A stretch of DNA of 64,000 bases, from assembly GCA_020465985.1 (NCBI GenBank), contig JAANYP010006648.1:337501-401500 (forward strand), read 5' to 3'. The position numbers and the translations under genes were made by a program. Shown here piece by piece: positions 22,998 through 35,600 of this stretch (positions are counted from its first letter, which is position 1; each line of letters begins with the position of its first letter). Under the pieces are notes generated by a model. The model did no database searches. It saw only the letters and a program-made list of their open reading frames with translations, and had not been told where the DNA came from. This DNA comes from Centrapalus pauciflorus (taxonomy: Eukaryota > Streptophyta > Magnoliopsida > Asterales > Asteraceae).

Positions 22998-25900
22998 TTA
23001 CTTCTCATAGGTTAATTTTTCTATTTGGCCATCAATCCCCACGCAGTGTACATAATCATCCCTACAACCAACAACAATCCGGCCACCAATCATCACCGGC
23101 GAAGAGAATATGGCTCCTTCCAGGTCTAACCTACCAAACTCTTGCACAGCAGGTTGGATGTTATCTTTAACACGATCTAAGTTGATTCTGAGTAGAACTA
23201 TACTTCCAGAACTGGTGCAAACACAAACTAACCTGGAAATGATTTGATGAAAATCAGGGTCAAAGTCATGAAGATTGATGGTGTTGCATTAATCATTTTA
23301 ATAAACTTATATTACCGGTCAGAGACAAGTGAATTATCAGATATCAGCTGCAAATTTTCATCAACAAAAGCAGATGAACTAATTGGATCCCCCAAATCGT
23401 GTTTCCAGAGTAGATTTCCTTTCTCCTGCAGTGATTGTCAGTCTTGAAAGCATAAATAAGTGTCGTATTAGATAAGATCGTTATACCGTAGGTCTTACCA
23501 GACCAAATGAATAGACCACTCCATCTCTAGAACATACAACCACCTGTTACATGAAACAATATTAGTATTTTGCAATAGCTTAACCATAAACCTAAACATC
23601 TCTTATTGACTCCAAATATGAAAACGAACATGCACATAAAAGCTATCAACATAATCGATGTGAGTTTTAACCATAGGATGGGGATGTAAATTGTAAAGAA
23701 CGTATGAATACAGTAACAGCATAAACTAAAAGACATATGGAACGAGATAGCAAGAGGGAACGTTTACCTGGTTATATAGAGCATGAGACAAGCATGGTCC
23801 AGCAAAGATTGGACCTCCAGTTATTCCCTGAATTTCAGAATTGACATCAAGAACAATTAAAAGAGATAATTATGTTTATAAAAAATGCTTCCCAATCCCA
23901 GAAACATGAACTTGAAAATAAACATGTATAGTTTAAAGAGGCAGTTATTTACATAATTAACATGACCATTACTTGCCTACTTAGTCATGCAAATGATCTT
24001 CATGATGCCATAACAGTGTAATTAACACTAGAAGATTTTGATGAGCGATAGAAATTAGGGCAATTTACCAAGAAAGGTAATATAAAATTCAAAAATTGCC
24101 AATAAAGGTACTATAAAATTTTTTATGCCAAGAAAGATAACATAAAATTCAAATTTGACAAAAAAGGGTATTGATGACAAATTAAAAAAGTTCAATTTTT
24201 AATTTTATGCTCCCTTTTTTGGTAAAAAATAATATTTGATTATCTTTCTTGGCCTAAAATTTGAATTTCATGTTCTTTCTCGGCTAAAATAGAATTTTAT
24301 ATTACCTTTGTTGGCAAAAAAAAATTTAGAATACCTTTATTGTCAAATTTTGTATTTTATATTACCTTTCTTGGTAATTTTCCTAGAAATTACTTGATAA
24401 CAACCTTCAGATCTTTTAAATTCCAACTTTGTAAAAAATTTCCGAGCTAGTCATGTGCCATAGTCAAACTAGTGGACAACCTCTGTATGATTGGTTTGTT
24501 GCCTTGTGTGAAGAAGTTAATAACTTATTGTTTTGAATTCTTAATTGTTCACAAACTATCTAGTGATGCTGTGGAATTTTAGAGGCTTTTTCATCAATTT
24601 ACAAAGATTCATGTGCAAGTCTTTTCCAATTTTCATATTGCACAACTTAGCAGTTTCCTGTAAAAGTGTCCTCCAATTGGAAGTTGGGGTGTCTTTTATA
24701 AAAGTTTGGAGAAGAGAGACATGAAACTGTTACGGATATGATTGTATGTAACGGATCAAATAAGAAAATTGCATACAGATTACTCTTACCCTCCAAACGA
24801 CGGATCCAGTTGCATCTACAGCAACAATATGCCCATTCACCAAGCAACAAATGACTGCAAAGGTATACCAGTAAATTCAATAAATATTCCTGAATCCTGA
24901 TGTTTTTATCAACATACACTAGGAATCTAGGGCACACATGAATATTAGTTCTAAGATCATTTCAGATATCATCATACAAACGACTTAACAGACGGGAAAA
25001 ACTGCTCCCATAATTTAAAAAACTGGGTCATTGACAATAAAATAGCATCTCTTGTTTTTTATTATGTCTTAATTTAATAGACAGCATGACAGCAACCTAT
25101 TGGACGCTATTATAGTAGAGAAAAAGTTGACATCGCAGTGAAGGTTGGAATAGGAAGAGCCAAAAGATGATTGGTACATGGAATTATGAGTATGTTATTC
25201 AAAGAATATGACGGGAGACATGCTTTTAAAGCATAAAAATCTGACCAATTGATATTCTTTCTAAAACTATTATGACAAAACTACAAAGACAATTTTTTAA
25301 TCGATAAATAAATCAGCCTTAGTGTATGTTACATAATGAATCAAGATAAAGACGACAAAGCTAAGAAGACAACTTTAAAACTTAAAATTTACATGCAGTC
25401 TTTTAGTGCTCTCAAGTTGGCACCTAGATGTCAATCAACGACAAGTGCCCAACTTGCTGCAAATGAAGTCTATTTGAGTCTTTTGTGAGACTTTCATTAG
25501 GATATGTCTACCCCCCCCCCCCTCTCTTTCCCTCTCTCTCAACGGTTTTAGGGATGGTAAGCGGTGGTTGGTTGAGGTAGGCTCCAATACCAAGAAAGAA
25601 TTAGAGCTAAAACCTTTTTTATTGAGAATAAACCAATCCTTACAAAGAATATTTAGTGCACAAAGATAAAGACAACAAAGCTAACAAAGTAAACGGTAGA
25701 CACACAAACATAACAAAGCTAACAAGGTAGGACCTATATTTGAGGGTTATTTGCTAATTAATTAACAAAATTTATTAGCATTTCAAACCTTCTACTGATA
25801 AAGAAAAGAAATTTAAACGAAAAGAGAATATGGCAGATACCATTCTTATTAATGTGATCAATGGAAAGAGAACCAAATATTGGTGCTCCCAGGTCTTGCA

Positions 25901-27448
25901 GCCAAAACATACTGAATGGCACAGCCTGCATGATGAAAATAATAATCTATCAAAAGTTGCCTACATATTAACCGATACCAGACTCCTCTGGTGAAACTGT
26001 TGGTATGGAATATTTAACTGAAAGAGTTAAAATTCCAGATTTGCATCAAGGGATGTTAAGTGGATGACGTACTGTTACAGTGTTAAGATATCTAGCTGAA
26101 GTCACCATGAAAGAGCCAAAAAGAAAGACAGTTTAATCCTTTGCTGCTATCTAATAATACAGGATTAGCTAAATTACTTGATTAAGAATACCTTCTCTCC
26201 ATTACTATGTTAACCTAAGGCTGGCCAAACTGCATTTTCATCATTCAAAAAAAAAATAATGGCAAATCAAGTTTTTGACAGTCATGCCTCAAAAGATACC
26301 TTTAAAGACACTGCTGTCATACTGCCATTAGTGGAAGCAAAATAAAGCCTTTCAGCAACCTACATAATGAAGAAAAGAACCAAAGGTTTATGTAAATAAG
26401 CAAGCAATTCAGCATGTTAAGACGTAAAGAGGGAACAAAGGATGACTTCGCATATGGAACAGACAAGTTTTATACAGCAAGGGTTCAACTAAACTCACCT
26501 CATCGATTACAGGTGACCCATATATACTCCCACCACAACGTAGTTTCCAGACACAGCAGTGACTTTGATAATTAAGGGCATATAGATTATGGTCATAAGA
26601 TCCAGACCTTTCCATTGTAGAACATAAATGGTTTAAGAGTTTAAACAGGAATATCCATCAAATAAGGAAAAACACTACCATATTTACAAGCACTCTATAT
26701 CTGACATACAGTGTCAAATATGTGTCTCTGCAAAGATTGAACATTACCAGACTAAATGCCTCTGCTTGTCAACCACCGGCTGTGCCTTTACCTTCAAAAG
26801 ATAATTAAAATGCTTTGTTAAACACATCTTCAGGCTAAACATTGAATGAACATCCAACAGAAATAACTGCAATAACCTTCACGTACAACTCCAACCAGTA
26901 GATAGAAAATACATAATCACATGATGATAATAAGAAGGAAGCACATATTAAAAGGTTCAGCGTAATGCTACCAAAGTTCAACAGAGAAACATTATTCGCT
27001 ATATAAGAGGATATTAAACAAGTAGTATGAAACTATGAATTAATAAATTAGAATGATAAAAACTAATTGAAAGGATAATATTAATGTGAGGGACTTATTG
27101 CTCAAGTGGATTTACCTCGCCACCTGTCTGGAAAATCCAACTGATACTTCCATTCAAGGAATTGAGAAAATATATGTTCCCTTTGTAGCACCCAACTACA
27201 ACCTAAAACATAACAGTTCTTGTCAGATACACACACACACACACATATATAGGGTTGAATTCCCATAAGAACGGTTCTTAGCGAAAAAACTTCAAACGCA
27301 CATATTTATATAGAAAATGCACAAATTTTTAGAAAAAATTTACATATATAAATTTTCACAAATTCCATGTCCAAAATTTTGTTCATTTTCTATGTAAATT
27401 TGTGCATTTAAGGGTTCTTACGGTAAGAAACATTCTCACGTGATCCCA

Positions 27449-27538
<90 letters not shown>

Positions 27539-28435
27539 GTGTGTGTGTGTATTGTAAGAAAAACGTGGATGAAACAATATAAAACGAACTCGGAATCTTG
27601 GATGTTCTTTGCGATCGTGATAGAATCACTTTCCTGTAACAATTATTTGCCCTAATGGGTATCCAAATATTGTTGAGTGATAATCACAAGAAAATGCATT
27701 TGTTATGACTGATAATTTTGTTTGTATATATATGCTTTTATTAACCCACGAAATTAAGTTGTTAAGATTGGTTAACTTCTCATTCAACCAACTAAAGCGG
27801 TTGAAACCGCCGTAATCTTGACAATGGCCTTAATTACCTTAACAGCACCCAAGACTGTTAAGATAACAAGCTTCACAAGGCTAATGCCTTACCTTAACCG
27901 CACCCAAGGCTGTTAAGATAATAACTCTACCTTAACAGCGCCAAGGTTGTTAAGATAGCAATGTCCAAGCTGTTAAGATAAACAAAAACAAGGTTGTTAA
28001 GGTAGCAATTACAAGGCTGTTAAGATAAGCAAAAACAAGGTTGTTAAGGTAGCAATTACAAGGTTGTTAAGATAAGCAGTCTTATCTTAACATCCTTTGT
28101 CTGAACAACCATCCTTTGTCTTAACAACCTAACCTTAACATCAAGCTTTCTCAATGAAGTTAACACATCAAGAAACAAATTCTAACATCAAACCACTTTA
28201 GAAACTTGTATTTGTTGCGACTCCCCCTTGACCCCTGTCCGTCAGGGGCTCCGCGGCCTCCGGCCCTAGAACCCCGCAAGAGGGCGCAACCCCCTTGACC
28301 CCCGCTATAACGCCCGGGTCTTGACTTTGGCCAAACTTATACGAGTGTGCACTCCGCACCTCCTAAGCTCGTTCTAGTTCCAACCAAAGTCAATTAACTT
28401 GGTCAATGAATTACACTAAAATAACACGTATGTGT

Positions 28436-28473
<38 letters not shown>

Positions 28474-31400
28474 GTTGAAGCACAAGTCAACCTCAGAAAA
28501 ATCCCCCAAAATTGCTGCTGAACACTCTACTCTCCCTTCTAATTGTACCTCCCACTGCACAAAACCACTGTACAATTCGTGTGATCAAATGTATCAATAA
28601 GAAGTTGTATAATAAACAAGCATAAGGAATGATTCAGGATGTTAGTCTTAAAATAACCACAGCCAACTAAAAGTATAACAACTTGCAATGCTTTAATAAT
28701 GTGTCAATGTGACTGTTGAGGGAAAAAGCACTTTGCCTTGGAGCTTTCATGCAAATAAATTTATGTGAATGAGATCCAATGTACACACAGATGTCGTTTC
28801 CCCTCGCTACAATTAGAGGTGATGCATCAACACAAGACCCCATATTAACTTTCCACAATCTTCTAATAGAAGCTTTTTTTTCACCACGAGATTTGTGGCA
28901 CCATGTTGCTTGAAACGATCCATTATTGTCATATTTCCCCCCAAACATTACTTTGTTACAACGACTAATAGCACAAGATGTGTGCTTCAAGGTGGAGTCC
29001 CAAACATAACCATCCGGAATAGTGATGTTATCAACAATCAGATCACCATCCATACGGGAAACCTTGTGAGGACGACACTCGGCATCGGATTCGCCATGTT
29101 CGCTAGATAACCCACCATGTAGCTTATTTGTTTTCAGGTCAACACCTTTAGATACAATAGAAGGTGAATGGCTCCCTTCCAACATTTCCATATCCATTTT
29201 ATTGTGAACATTTATTTTAGGATCAGGATCGTCCTGTTTTAAATCCAGGAGAGCCATCGCCAGCCTCAATGGGCTGGAAAAACTATACAATAATTTCATA
29301 TTGATTCTTAATTGATGAGAAGCATGAGCAGCCGATATTGAATCACCGCCCATCAAAAAAAAATCATCGTTGTCGCTAACCTTTTCAACAGACAAGGCAT
29401 CACAAAAGGCCTGCATAAGTATACATATGTTATCATATAATAAATAAGAAAATAAGGAATCATAAAATTTCACAAGTTATTACAACAATATCCTTAGCAT
29501 TAATTGTTTTAGGAAGGCTTAAAGTTCATAACAGTCTTGTAAATTTTATAAAAAAGAATTATGAAGTTTCACATGTTAATATAAAACTATGCTACAAAAC
29601 TGACCTACATATCAAAACATCAGTATCTAAAAAGACTAATGTCATGTTTGGATAAAAAATAAAAAGACATGATTTAGCTTCATTTAGCATTTCATATTCT
29701 CCACTTCTCCACCTTTCATAATCCACCCATCCCCTTAGATATTTTAAAGTTCTATCATTATAGAATCCATTATTTTAAATTCATGCAATCCAAATGGCCC
29801 CTAAAACTTTAGGAACAATATTTTTTTTAATCTTACAAGGTTAAGTTAACCTTGTAACTAAAATGTAGCATATCCTGCCATCCAAGTAATATAACATGTG
29901 ACTGAAACATATATAAAATCATTCTCCAATACAAAAGATACACATATAGAGAACTACCCAAGGCTGGTTTGCTTCACAGCATAATTCACTGTGACTATTC
30001 TGAAAAAAAACCAAGAAATGAAAAATTACTTCCAGGAATGCTTATAATACAACCATGAAGCCCAGAAGAATCAGCTTTTTTTTCCAGGGAGGTCCAAAGT
30101 GATGACTTTACAACATTTTCCAATTTATTTATTCTTTTGTTATTTACATTGACATCAAGTGATTCAAATTTGACACCTCAGACTTGGTGTGGGGTCCAAC
30201 TTACACATGGAACAACCATGGCATTCTCAAGCCCAATTTAGAAGTCCAGGGATTATTAAATTTACGAATTTAATATAACTAAGAGACAAACCATAACAAA
30301 GCCTGAAATATCATAAGACGTGTTACATAGTTAACACTTTTTTTCTGTTCTTTTGTGGTTGTAAAAAGGATAAACTGTAAAACCTCTTTTATTGTTCGCA
30401 AGAGATTGTCATCAGGAACTTCATCAGTTTCAGTGCAGATATCTGACATGGAACTCCTTGAACTAGTCAACAATGTGTAATCCACCTTCCCAGACGACGA
30501 CATAGGTATCGACTCAATGAGGAAGAACCGACGGGGAATCATTGCCAATGGGAGTTTATCAACCATCCAACCTCGAAGAGATAGTTTCAAATTTTTAACA
30601 CAATCATGCCCTTGTTTTGCAACTGTATATGCTTCCAGATATGCAACATCTCCTTCCTCATTATTAAATATCACAGCAACATCATCCACATCTTCATGTG
30701 CTTTTAGTGTATTCTCGACCTCCTCCAACGCAAATCGTTGACCATTCACTTTTACAGTACGATCATTTCTCCCTAAAAATACCAAGTCACCGCTAGGAAG
30801 TTGTTTGGCTAAGTCACCTGTTTTGAAATAAAGTAGACCTTCATTCTTGTCAATAGAACAGCAAAAAACAGAGTATGGAAGCGCCTTTACAGCATTGAGA
30901 GGCATAGTGTCATGATTAAAGTATCCCGTCGCAACACAACGTCCAGAAACATACATCTCTCCGTAACTAGGTGCATCGTCTCCAACAAGCACTACCTCAC
31001 AGTTAGGTATAGGTATTCCTATTGGAACAGTACTAAGCACCTCAGTCTCCAAAACTGAGGAGAGCCTTTTGCAGTCAAAATATGTACAGTCACCTGAAAC
31101 CTTAGATTGAAATTAAAACGCGTAAGGACTAATAATTATAATTAAATGCAAAAATGTAGATATATGCTACTCACTTCTGTACTACCATATAAATTCAAGA
31201 CTGCAGTGTTCGGCAATAACTTTGTCAGAGAATTCCATAAGGATAAGTACAGGATTTCTCCACTCAGTATCAATAATTTTAAAGAGTTCTGAATCCTCGT
31301 GCTATCTGCTTTTTGAAGAGTTGAAAGAAGCATCCTCATCACTGATGGTACAGCAATAAGCCTATTGATAGAGTAGTCCTGCCAATAATTCCAAAGATGA

Positions 31401-32504
31401 CATTTAGTAAAATAAAAGCATCATCTTACAAGTATGAAATTGGGTTGCAATTTCTTCAGGCATAAATCATGACCATCAGCAAATTAAATATATTCACAAA
31501 AACAATGAATGAAAATGTGTATAAATACCATCAAGATCTATGGTTGAAGTAATCCATCATTCTTAGCTATTTGTAAATGAATTTAGATTCCTAACATTTC
31601 ACAGCTAGTCTTAAACACCATTCCATACCTCAATCAATCAATAACTATATGCCGAGGCTATCAAGATCCCGATCCTGATCGTAGGATCGTATGATCTTAC
31701 AATCCTAGCTTCCAAAAAACGATCTGAATCGGAATAGGATCTAAACTAGTATAGGATCGAGGGTAAGATCGTAAGATTGATGGCCGATCCGATCACATGG
31801 TTCCCCGCAAAATCCCATTGAACTTTTTCCTTTCTAAACCGAACCTAATTAAAAACATTGTTTTCTTTTTCAATCTCAGTTCTCCCCCTACAGTTTCCTT
31901 AAATTATTATTCTAAAAGTTGTTATATAATTAGTTTATGATGTAAAACTATAAGTTACGAAACCAAGGAAAAAACTATTAATTTTTTGGTAGGATATTAG
32001 GATCCCGACCCTGATCTTATGATCCGATCTTGCGAAGAAAAATACAATCCTAGGAAGGATCTGATTCCGATCATGACAACCTTGCTATATACTAAAAATT
32101 AAATTCCAATTCCTTCAAATTTCGTTCCGTGAGCTATATGCCTCAAGTGTTTTTTGAAAAGAAATTAATACTTCCCAAAAAAGATGCTTTTTATATTTAA
32201 AAAATGACAAAATCGTTTAGCCTAGATATCTGATTATTGTTTATTGATATAATTAGTTTACTAACCCACATATTATGTGGATGTTATTAACAAAAATTAT
32301 GTAAAGTTAAAATTAAAATATACTAATATTAACTTTTTTTTAAAAAGGGCAAATGACTAAAAATAGTAACTTTTCTCATTTTTATCATCAATAGTAACAT
32401 TATTTATATTTTATCATTAATAACATTGACTATTATATTTTTTATCATTTATAGTAACAATTTTTATTTTTTATCATTTATAGCAACGAATTTTTTATCA
32501 TGAA

Positions 32505-32584
<80 letters not shown>

Positions 32585-32589
32585 AACAT

Positions 32590-32655
<66 letters not shown>

Positions 32656-35600
32656 GTGTGTGTGTGTGTCAGTGGTTAATACTAAACGTCCCATAAAAGG
32701 TTCATATATGACCATTTTTTTTTAGTTTCATCATATGGAATTGATACAATGAAGATGATTAAATCCAACTAAAATTTTATTGAAAATATAGAAATAGTAA
32801 CTGGATACAAACTCAGTTGTTTAAAGAGCCAACTGCCTCTCCCAATCAGCCTGCTTTCGAGAGGCATTCATTCTCCTAATGACGCTCAATAAAAACCTAG
32901 TTCGATCGTACAATCAAGCATAATAAATTAATCCCTCTAATCTTTGGAAATTCATTTTACACATACATGATTACATGCATACAAATGTACATAACACATT
33001 CACACACGTACATATAAATATAAATGAATCCCACTTCTAACACATACATATGCATATATTCAATCATAGGTGAATTAAAATTACTCCATTCTATCACCAT
33101 AATCTAGATTTCATCGATATATGTCATAACAGATTAACATTACTTGCTTAATTAAAGGATTGAGAATTCTTCACATAAATGGAACTCCTCATTTTATTTC
33201 ATTTTATGTTACAAACATTTGAGTTTGTAAATATTATCATTAAAATCTTTTGTGGTGTTTTATTTATTGAAATTTCATTTGTTTATCTATTAGTTGTACA
33301 TGTTAAAGTTAAACCGAATATTTGTTTTTCTTGGAGAATTCACCCTGTGAGAATGTGAACGGTTAGAGATGTACCCAAAATAATGTCGGAAATTACAACT
33401 CTGATAGTACTACTATATCAGATGTCCCATATCATATCAGAAGAATATCATGCCATGTCAGTGTCATATCGTTCTACCAGAGTATGATACAGCACACTGA
33501 CTAATCCGAAGTTTCAGTGTGAGTAGCACCACTCACATAGAAATTTCCTACATCATAGCCAATATTTAGCAATATTAAGGAGCATGTTATGCAGACAACA
33601 TTAACGACAACCTAAGTAGCTTATAACTTATAAGGATATATTTCCCTAACAACTAGTGAACTCCTTATATAGTTTGTGTGCTTGGCAGTTAAAAATTAAA
33701 GCATGTTAAGCAAACTTAGTCAAAGAGGCAAGTGCCATCAATGGAAGTACCTTCATACACTTCTGCAGGAGAAGAGTTGACTTCTTTGAACAATTTGTTT
33801 GTTTCTATTTAGCTAAAAATATCAACTTTTCTGTAAATGTACCTGTACATACTCGGTGATGGAATGTATATTTTCTTTTAGCACATTGAAAGGAGGAATT
33901 ATCAAAGTACATGTGGTCAGTAGAGCTCCAAGAATCTCTTGAAGATGATCAATAAAGCCTACGGATGTTTTGAACAGCAAATTTTCCTCACCACTTAAGG
34001 GATACATATCTTGCATCCACAAGAAGCGGTTCAGAAGACCTGAAAGATACAAAGTCCATCATCATATCATTTAAATGGGATGTTCTTGCTATCAAAAAAC
34101 AATCTTCTGACCCCTTGAATACTCCAATCATCTACTATTCTCTCACCCAAAAATTCAGTTAGATTAATTAAAATAATATCAAAGTACTAAACGTGAATAC
34201 CCCAAGGGCCAAGGATATAGGGCGTGTTTGGCAAATGGCAATGAGCCTTTAGGAGCTTTTAGGAGCTTTAACTTTTAATTTTTGAAAGCTAAAGCTCAAA
34301 AGCTCCATTTGGTTGACAGGAGCTTGAGCTTTTGATTTGGAAATAAAAGTTCTCAAAAGCTCTTCCACGAGAAGCTACTTGAAATTGGTCTGACAAAATT
34401 ACTTTTTTACCCTTATAATCATTATAAACTACAACTTTAAATTAATACTAATGTTCTTTTATGTCATTTAATACCAAAAGCTACGGCTACTTTTACCAAA
34501 CACATTTATAAAAACTAAAAGCTCCAACTCTTTCAAAAAGCTACAGCTCCCAAAAGCTTCAGCTAGTTGTGAACATACCCATAATGTGTGGGACACCTTT
34601 AAGAAGTTTATCTATATACAACATAATTGTTTGTATCTTATATGAAATTAAGTATATCATTTATTATTGGACAAAGTGAAAAGGCATTGAACTCTGTTAT
34701 CCTGCAAGAAATAAATTATGGTACAATGTTTCTGATAAACTGTTTTTCCAAAGAAAGAAGGCACACCATGCATGTCCTTATTCCACTTGCCATTACACCA
34801 ATGATTTCAAAATTACCACACATCTTATTGTAAGAAACTATAAGGGTTAACTGCAGTATCAGACTGAAGTTAGTCTCACGCTTGCCATTATAGAAACATA
34901 TATAATGGCAAAAACAACCGGTTGTTTAACTTATCATTCCACCTCGTAGAACAATTACACTGAAAATTTAAAAATAAGATTGCTCACCTTGTTCAGTACC
35001 ACAAACACCTTTAGGTTTTCCAGTTGATCCAGAGGTGTACATCAAGTAACAGAATGGTCTCAATTGCTTATTTCCACATACACATGGTTTGTTCACACAT
35101 GACCGAAGCAACGAAGCGAAAGCAAAGTCCTTGTTAAGGATGGTTTCCATAGAAATTACTATACCTGGACAACCACTGCTATAAACAAGCCAATGATATT
35201 TGTCCACCTGGTGACTGTTTTCATCAAACAAAGCAGAACCACAAAGAATAAGATTGGCAGCTGAAGAAGAAACAGCAGATAATACTTTTTCTCTCGGCCA
35301 TGAAGGGTCTAGTGGCATGAAAGCCTCGCCGCATCTCATAACAGAAAGAACAGATACAATATATTCTACAGAAGGAACCATGTATATACCCACAATTCTT
35401 GGGGTATCCACGGACTGATCAACAAAGAGAGGTCCTGAAAAAAAATGTTGTCTCTTAAGGATCAAGCTGACACTATACCAGGATAATTCAATGCATATCA
35501 TTGAAATTAAGATATACATCCCCACATTCAGTAACCAGCTTGAGATATTCTAAAAGTATCATGCCTACAATATGCCATGATAATCCACTACATATAGCAC

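Noticed and set aside
25550..25790. Antisense LTR junction resembling a tRNA-Met primer-binding site (ggctccaatacca)
   Set aside because: The match to the usual ggctctgatacca is imperfect, and no LTR ends, TSD or coding remains were found nearby.
29642..29806. Possible MITE with tcatgtttggat / atccaaatggcc ends
   Set aside because: Only about 10 bases pair and no TSD is visible; could be chance.
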